This document shows positions 6,583-9,935 of a stretch of DNA of 9,935 nt, one piece after another (the first letter of the stretch is position 1; each line of letters begins with the position of its first letter). The position numbers and the translations under genes are program-made. The notes beneath the pieces are model-generated. The model worked only from the letters and a program-made list of their open reading frames with translations. It was not told the origin of the DNA and did not search any database. Origin of the DNA: an uncultured Eubacterium sp. (GTDB lineage: Bacteria; Bacillota; Clostridia; Lachnospirales; Lachnospiraceae); NCBI GenBank assembly GCA_910580075.1, contig CAJTVR010000131.1, positions 1-9,935 on the forward strand. Reading direction: 5' to 3'.

Positions 6583-6611
6583 TTGACGGCTAATTTTTTT
6601 GATGGTACTAT
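6583..6611 (+). promoter_or_regulatory. Rightward early promoter
   Basis: TTGACG (6583-6588) and TACTAT (6606-6611) are 17 bases apart. The predicted start near 6618 coincides with the left edge of the best operator, so a bound repressor would block initiation. It should drive 6690 onward. Confidence 0.7.
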
Positions 6612-6617
6612 TGACAT

Positions 6618-6639
6618 GAAGTTAAGACTTCTTAACTTC
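6618..6639. promoter_or_regulatory. Main operator palindrome at the rightward start
   Basis: GAAGTTAAGA-CT-TCTTAACTTC is a 22-bp palindrome with perfect 10-base arms and a 2-base centre. It overlaps the predicted rightward transcription start. It is the likely primary binding site of the CI-like repressor. Confidence 0.85.
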
Positions 6640-6643
6640 AAAC

Positions 6644-6655
6644 AAACACTTAACT
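6644..6655. promoter_or_regulatory. Outer operator half-site B
   Basis: AAACACTTAACT is the exact reverse complement of half-site A (6527-6538). It lies 4 bases downstream of the main operator, in the early operon leader. Confidence 0.58.
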
Positions 6656-6689
6656 GCAACAAAAATCACAAAGAAAGGCGGTCAGATAT

Positions 6690-6881
6690 ATGACAATAGA
6701 AAAAATTTATGAAATAGGCTTGATCAAGGATGATACAGAAATATTCATTCGTCAGGGTGAGGGCTTCCATGTACTTGCACATGGTAACTGGTATCAGGAT
6801 AATGTTCTGAATCATATGCACCATGAAGTTGAATCTTTCACATGGCAGGATGACAATAAACTTTATATAGACGTGAAATAG
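6690..6881 (+). CDS. Small conserved-looking phage early protein, function unknown
   Basis: This 63-residue acidic protein is the first gene of the rightward operon. The ATG is preceded by AAAGAAAGGCGG (6669-6680). It reads as a compact alpha/beta fold (EIFIRQGEGFHVLAHGNWYQDNVL, then FTWQDDNKLYIDVK), with no HTH, signal peptide or membrane segment. Such small soluble proteins are common directly after the switch in Firmicute prophages. I cannot assign a family name or role. A non-coding block of about 330 bases follows before the next gene. Confidence 0.72.
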   Translation: MTIEKIYEIGLIKDDTEIFIRQGEGFHVLAHGNWYQDNVLNHMHHEVESFTWQDDNKLYIDVK

Positions 6882-6886
6882 CCGAA

Positions 6887-6923
6887 ACGGGCAATAAGCC
6901 CGTCATGCGGGGTTGACTTCCCG
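6887..6923 (+). other. Pair of short hairpins after the 63-aa gene
   Basis: ACGGGC-AATAA-GCCCGT (6887-6903) is a perfect 6-bp hairpin. CGGGG-TTGACT-TCCCG (6908-6923) is a second hairpin with one G-U pair. Neither is followed by a T-run, so they are not typical terminators. They may be part of the structured leader that continues into the large inverted repeat. Confidence 0.5.
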
Positions 6924-6961
6924 TGTCTGATGATGGCAGGTCATTCAGTATAGTCAAATAA

Positions 6962-7191
6962 ACAGTAGCAGTCTTTTTATAAACATTGTCTATTGTATGT
7001 CGGTCAACAAGTTTTCGCCCGGTTTTTAATGTGAAAACGGGGTAGCGGTTCAAGGGAACCAACGCTTGAAAAATCCCTTTGTTGGATAGCAAGTTTGCAG
7101 GTTTTAGGGTGAAATCTGATAGGGCAAGACACGCCTGACTGTTTCAACGTGTGCTGACAATAGACAATTTTTATAAAAGGGCTGCTAATGT
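6962..7191. ncRNA. 230-bp structured inverted-repeat block upstream of the PP-loop gene
   Basis: Bases 6962-6996 pair with 7157-7191 over 35 positions: 31 Watson-Crick pairs, two G-U wobbles (6972/7181 and 6974/7179) and two mismatches (6965/7188 and 6984/7169). The 160-base interior has no open frame of note but can fold locally. GGTTC-AAGG-GAACC makes a hairpin near 7050, CCCGGTTTT faces AAAACGGGG around 7018-7045, and ACACG faces CGTGT around 7130-7152. Two alternative pairings in the middle (AAGGG with CCCTT, CCAAC with GTTGG) cross, as in a pseudoknot. The block ends five bases before the Shine-Dalgarno of the next gene. It may be a structured RNA (cis-regulatory leader or processed RNA) or a small inverted-repeat mobile element. 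No target-site duplication is seen. No known RNA class was recognised. Confidence 0.62.
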
Positions 7192-7229
7192 CCAGAAGGG
7201 AGTGAAAGAAACTGGAATTTATACGGGAT

Positions 7230-8537
7230 GTGGACTGTACCAAAGACACACCTGTGATACTGGGGATTGAAAATAAACCAGTATACGGTTCAGGGTATAG
7301 AGTACAGCCCAAAATTGAAGGAAGAACAGATAGTGAACATTTCAAGAAAATATTTCTTCCTGAACTTCTACCACTGGAAGAATACGATCTAATCGTGGTG
7401 TTATTATCTGGCGGCAAAGATAGCGTTGCCTGTCTTTATAAGCTACTGGAACTAGGAGTTCCAAAAGAAAAAATTGAATTGTGGCATCACGATATAGACG
7501 GCGGGCATCCGTCAAGGCGTATGGACTGGCGCTGTACTCAAAATTATGTTAAAGCCCTTGCAGAAGCAGAAGGGATCCGGCTGCGGGTATCATACCGGAT
7601 CAATGGTTTTTTCGGTGAATTGTACCGCATAGGCGCATCTGAACCGGTGGAATGGGTGGATCCTGATACTGGGGAAATAAAACAATGTAAGTTGTCCCCT
7701 AATTATTTAAAATGTCAGGAACTAAAAGAACAGGCTACTGAAAAGATGGAAGAACTTTTGAAAGAATATGGCTACAGAATGAAGTTTCCGGCAAAATCTT
7801 CTGATCTGTCTCGCCGCTGGTGTAGTGCATATCTAAAAATCATGGTTGCGGGTTCAGTAATTAGTAATCTTGACCAACTGGGAGAATTGGAAAAACTGGG
7901 CGGTAAACGTCACAAGTTCCCTGCAAAAAGCGGAACCCATCAAGGGCGCTGGTGTAGCGGAAATTTGAAAGCAGCCGTTCAGGATAGCGTAACAGCGAAC
8001 GTTCAGGAAATCAGGCGTGACAAAAAGATTTTGATTGTTTCAGGTGAACGCCGTGGAGAATCGGCAGGTAGATCAAAGTACAACGAGATAGAAATACACC
8101 GTACCAACGCCGAAGCAAAATCACACAGAACTGTTCATTTATGGCGGCCAGTAATTGACTATTCTGAAAAAGATGTGTGGGAAGTTTTAAAACGTCATAA
8201 GGTGAACCCGCATCCATGTTATAGGATCGGCTGGAATAGGTGCAGCTGTGCCATGTGTATATTTTCCACTCCGCCGTTATTTGCAGGTATTAAAGAATTA
8301 TTTCCTGATGAATATGCAGCGTTGCGGAAGGATGAACAAATACTAGGGTTTACATTGGATAATAAAAAGAACCTTGATGAATTTGTGGGTTGTGCAAAGT
8401 CCTGTGTTTATCATGGTGATAAGAAAGCACTGAAATCTATTCTGACAGGAGAATTTTCAGTAAATGACATTTTTGTAAAAGGTCAATGGATGTATCCTGC
8501 GGGAGCGTTTCACGGTTCAGAAGGTGGGCCGTGCTAG
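7230..8537 (+). CDS. PAPS-reductase/IbrA-like PP-loop protein with duplicated motif
   Basis: This 435-residue protein belongs to the adenine nucleotide alpha-hydrolase superfamily, PAPS-reductase branch (Pfam PF01507). The PP-loop SGGKDS is at 60-65, followed by LWHHDIDGGHPSRRMDW (84-100). A KFPAKS...RWCS..LK motif occurs twice, at 183-213 and 227-257. A C-terminal cysteine set follows (C330, C338, C340, C343, C388, C392) that could bind a metal or iron-sulphur cluster. Phage and plasmid members such as IbrA are not sulphate-assimilation enzymes. They often pair with ParB-like IbrB proteins, and none is visible here. Candidate roles are nucleotide activation or DNA/RNA modification. The GTG at 7230 lacks a good Shine-Dalgarno. 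GGGAG (7198-7202) is ideally placed for an in-frame CTG at 7212, which would add LEFIRD and make this a rare CTG start. An in-frame stop at 7203 rules out any earlier start. Confidence 0.85.
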   Translation: MDCTKDTPVILGIENKPVYGSGYRVQPKIEGRTDSEHFKKIFLPELLPLEEYDLIVVLLSGGKDSVACLYKLLELGVPKEKIELWHHDIDGGHPSRRMDWRCTQNYVKALAEAEGIRLRVSYRINGFFGELYRIGASEPVEWVDPDTGEIKQCKLSPNYLKCQELKEQATEKMEELLKEYGYRMKFPAKSSDLSRRWCSAYLKIMVAGSVISNLDQLGELEKLGGKRHKFPAKSGTHQGRWCSGNLKAAVQDSVTANVQEIRRDKKILIVSGERRGESAGRSKYNEIEIHRTNAEAKSHRTVHLWRPVIDYSEKDVWEVLKRHKVNPHPCYRIGWNRCSCAMCIFSTPPLFAGIKELFPDEYAALRKDEQILGFTLDNKKNLDEFVGCAKSCVYHGDKKALKSILTGEFSVNDIFVKGQWMYPAGAFHGSEGGPC

Positions 8538-8552
8538 AAAGGATGGTGAACA

Positions 8553-8735
8553 ATGAAGCATATAGAAGTCGCATGGATCGAACAAATTTTGACTTTTGAT
8601 GATCCGCACGAAGTTCAAAGCTATCTGGACGAACTGGACAGCAAAGGAATCCAGTATTCTGTGATAAAGCGTGAAATGTCAATGCTGCGGATCCGGAAGC
8701 AATACAACAAAAATACACTTTTAAGAAAGGGGTAA
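8553..8735 (+). CDS. Small hypothetical protein of the early operon
   Basis: This 60-residue soluble protein starts 15 bases after the PP-loop gene stop, with GAAAGGATGG (8538-8547) as ribosome binding site. The first half is acidic (FDDPHEVQSYLDELDSKG) and the last third is basic (KREMSMLRIRKQYNKN). No motif, membrane segment or known family is recognised. Tight spacing on both sides (15 and 4 bases) supports a real gene in the operon. Confidence 0.7.
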   Translation: MKHIEVAWIEQILTFDDPHEVQSYLDELDSKGIQYSVIKREMSMLRIRKQYNKNTLLRKG

Positions 8736-8739
8736 AAGA

Positions 8740-8961
8740 ATGTTTGATTATTCTAAATTAAAAGGAAAAATCAAAGAAGTTTTTGGAACACAGTCAGCTT
8801 TTGCAAAAGCGATGGGGCTGTCTGGTGTTTCATTATCTTCAAAACTGAATAACATTACACATTTTACACAGGTAGAGATCAATCGGGCCTGTGAACTGCT
8901 TTCAATACCGGTTGAATTTATACCTGTATATTTTTTTACGGAAAAAGTTAAGAGTTCTTAA
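8740..8961 (+). CDS. DUF739-family Cro-like HTH protein
   Basis: This 73-residue protein begins MFDYSKLKGKIKEVFGTQ, the typical opening of DUF739 (Pfam PF05339) phage proteins. These are small XRE-like DNA-binding proteins of prophage early regions. The helix-turn-helix covers about 18-42 (QSAFAKAMGLSGVSLSSKLN), followed by an EINRACELLSIP helix. The ATG is 4 bases after the previous stop and has AAGAAAGGGG (8723-8732) upstream. The last codons and stop lie inside an 18-bp copy of the prophage operator palindrome (8946-8963). The sequence end, KVKSS-stop, is therefore constrained by a DNA site. A Cro-like or accessory regulatory role is likely. Confidence 0.85.
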   Translation: MFDYSKLKGKIKEVFGTQSAFAKAMGLSGVSLSSKLNNITHFTQVEINRACELLSIPVEFIPVYFFTEKVKSS

Positions 8962-8963
8962 CT
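8946..8963. promoter_or_regulatory. Remote copy of the prophage operator at the DUF739 stop codon
   Basis: AGTTAAGA-GT-TCTTAACT is a perfect 18-bp palindrome with 8-base arms and a 2-base centre. It matches the switch operator (6618-6639) at every arm position. It overlaps the end of the DUF739 gene (stop 8959-8961) and lies 17 bases before the ATG of the next HTH gene. A possible -10 (TATATT, 8927-8932) lies just upstream, but no good -35 is seen. It could repress an internal promoter, block elongation, or loop to the switch. Confidence 0.82.
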
Positions 8964-8980
8964 GGAAAGGAGTGAAGTTA

Positions 8981-9418
8981 ATGTTTGCAGAGAATTTGAA
9001 AGAGATCATGACCAGAAAGAAAGTCAGCGGTGCAGTACTGGCAAGGAAAACCGGGTATAGCAAAGCGGCGATCAGTCAGTATGTGAACGGGATCAATGTC
9101 CCTTCACAGGAACGTGTGGAAGCTATCGCTGCGGTGTTGGGTGTGACGGTGGAAGAACTGACCGCTGCACCTGTTCAGAAGCCTACAGCGCCGCCGTGTA
9201 AGTGTACTGTTCAGCCGTATGTTCAGCAGAAAGTCACGTTGACCTGTAAGGAAGCCGCTACCCTGCTTCATAAACATGAAAGCTATGTCAGAAAAGGGTT
9301 AAGGGAAGGACGGCCCGGTTTTGAATACGGTTCAGCAGTCAAGACTTCCGGGAAATGGTCATATTGCATTTATGCTAATAAGTTCACAGAGATAACCGGG
9401 ATCCCGGTAAATGTTTGA
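8981..9418 (+). CDS. Two-domain HTH regulator (XRE domain plus excisionase-like domain)
   Basis: This 145-residue protein has an N-terminal XRE/Cro-CI helix-turn-helix (about 4-62, with GYSKAAISQYVNGINVPS at 25-42). A Pro/Cys-rich linker (63-80) leads to a second domain (about 85-140) starting LTCKEAATLLHKHESYVRKG, which resembles excisionase or MerR-type winged helices. The ATG at 8981 is chosen because GGAAAGGAGTGAAG (8964-8977) is immediately upstream. The longer frame from 8891 would overlap the DUF739 gene by 70 bases. Its recognition helix KAAISQYVNG closely resembles KAQISQYKNG of the CI-like repressor, and a copy of the same operator precedes the gene. It may therefore compete for the switch operators. 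The second domain could also serve in excision, as no other excisionase is present. Both roles are inference. Confidence 0.82.
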   Translation: MFAENLKEIMTRKKVSGAVLARKTGYSKAAISQYVNGINVPSQERVEAIAAVLGVTVEELTAAPVQKPTAPPCKCTVQPYVQQKVTLTCKEAATLLHKHESYVRKGLREGRPGFEYGSAVKTSGKWSYCIYANKFTEITGIPVNV

Positions 9419-9435
9419 GAAAGGATAGAAGAAAA

Positions 9436-9935
9436 ATGGGTGAAGGAATCAAAGGTTATAAAGTATTTAATTCTGACTGGACGTGTAGGGGCTTTCAGTA
9501 TGAAGTAGGGAAAATATTTGAAGAAGATGTTACACCTTCCTGTTGTGACAGAGGCTTTCACTTTTGCCTGAAAGCGTCAGACTGCTTCAATTATTACAAG
9601 TTCTGTTCGGATAATAAAGTGGCAGAAGTTGTTGCTTTAGGGGATGTGGATTATGCAGATGCCAATACAAAATGCTGTACCAACAGGATTCGCATTGTCC
9701 GTGAAATACCGTGGGATGAAGTCTTGCGGATCGTGAACGAAGGAAAAGATTGCACTGGACTCTGCAACACCGGGAACCGGAACACCGGGAACCGGAACAC
9801 CGGGAACCGGAACACCGGGAACCGGAACACCGGGGACTGGAACACCGGGGACTGGAACACCGGGGACCGGAACACCGGGGACTGGAACACCGGGAACCGG
9901 AACACCGGGAACCGGAACACCGGGAACCGGAACAC
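9436..9935 (+). CDS. DUF7666-like protein with NTG pentapeptide array (partial)
   Basis: The frame opens at ATG 9436, with AAAGGATAG (9420-9428) upstream and 17 bases after the previous stop. It stays open for 166 codons to the window end. Residues 1-110 form a compact Cys-rich domain (GYKVFNSDWTCRGFQYEVGK, then CCDRGFHFCLKASDCFNYY and CCTNRIRIVREIPW) that resembles DUF7666, a domain of phage and mobile-element proteins. From residue 111 it is a run of five-residue repeats, NTGNR, NTGDW or NTGDR: eleven complete in the window plus a partial one. Such pentapeptide arrays are expected to form a right-handed beta-helix, which in some families mimics DNA. The function is unknown. The C-terminus and the full repeat number lie outside the window. 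The opposite strand is also open here but is a shadow of the repeat. Confidence 0.82.
   Translation, partial: MGEGIKGYKVFNSDWTCRGFQYEVGKIFEEDVTPSCCDRGFHFCLKASDCFNYYKFCSDNKVAEVVALGDVDYADANTKCCTNRIRIVREIPWDEVLRIVNEGKDCTGLCNTGNRNTGNRNTGNRNTGNRNTGDWNTGDWNTGDRNTGDWNTGNRNTGNRNTGNRN
9766..9935 (+). repeat. 15-bp tandem repeat array coding NTG pentapeptides
   Basis: Eleven complete 15-bp units (9766-9930) and a partial unit reach the window end. Thirteen of 15 positions are invariant (AACACCGGG-AC-GG). Only the first base of codon 4 (A/G, Asn/Asp) and the first base of codon 5 (C/T, Arg/Trp) vary. The unit order is four NTGNR, two NTGDW, one NTGDR, one NTGDW and three NTGNR. Such uniform repeats can change copy number in frame. 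Confidence 0.97.

Noticed and set aside
7004..7417. 137-codon minus-strand open frame over the inverted-repeat block
   Set aside because: It overlaps the start of the well-supported PP-loop gene, has no recognisable domain, and opposes the operon direction.
7230..8537. Assimilatory sulphate reduction role for the PAPS-reductase-like protein
   Set aside because: The context is a prophage early operon with no sulphur-assimilation genes, and the architecture (duplicated motif, Cys-rich C-terminus) resembles mobile-element IbrA-type proteins instead.
9651..9935. Minus-strand repetitive open frame (FRFPVF repeats)
   Set aside because: It is the antisense shadow of the 15-bp coding repeat of the DUF7666-like gene. 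The plus-strand frame has a ribosome binding site and a recognisable N-terminal domain.
9766..9935. CRISPR-like appearance of the tandem repeats
   Set aside because: Units are contiguous 15-mers without spacers and they encode an in-frame pentapeptide array.

Overview
The window looks like the chromosome of a low-to-mid GC Gram-positive gut Firmicute, probably Clostridia and most likely Lachnospiraceae. The signs are strong AGGAGG-type ribosome binding sites before nearly every gene, a COG4880-type beta-propeller protein paired with an ECF sigma factor, and a typical Clostridia prophage early region. The assignment rests on gene content and style only; no marker gene is present.

Region 1 (1-4430) reads as host chromosome. 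A rho-independent terminator (99-143) closes an upstream unit. Then come an ECF sigma factor (233-748), a membrane-anchored beta-propeller protein likely to be its anti-sigma partner (818-3112), and a YbhN/UPF0104 flippase-like membrane protein (3401-4426). A 63-bp tandem duplication sits in the cytoplasmic tail of the propeller protein. A 51-bp tandem repeat just before the YbhN gene keeps open a small reading frame that overlaps the YbhN start by 4 bases.

Region 2 (about 4500-9935) is the left end of a prophage or related integrative element. A 17-bp-stem bidirectional terminator and an 11-bp tandem repeat overlapping the integrase stop mark the edge. The leftward genes are a tyrosine integrase (4587-5603) and a CI-like repressor (6065-6478). 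Between them lie 461 non-coding bases. These hold a candidate small RNA with its own promoter and terminator, a 14-bp inverted repeat, and an array of GGTTACGGTT boxes in both orientations around an AT-rich core.

A divergent promoter region (6479-6689) forms a compact lysogeny switch. Leftward and rightward promoters are interleaved with palindromes of the form GTTAAGA-NN-TCTTAAC. The same palindrome recurs about 2.3 kb away, at the stop codon of a DUF739 gene and immediately before a second XRE regulator gene. The rightward operon runs: small conserved protein (6690-6881), a non-coding block dominated by a 35-position inverted repeat (6962-7191), a PAPS-reductase/IbrA-like PP-loop protein with an internal motif duplication (7230-8537), a 60-aa protein, the DUF739 protein, a two-domain HTH regulator (8981-9418), and a DUF7666-like protein with an NTG(N/D)(R/W) pentapeptide array that runs off the window end.

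The most interesting items are the remote copy of the operator, the large structured inverted-repeat block before the PP-loop gene, the GGTTACGGTT array, and the candidate small RNA next to the integrase. No complete defence system, CRISPR array, rRNA, tRNA or insertion sequence is visible.
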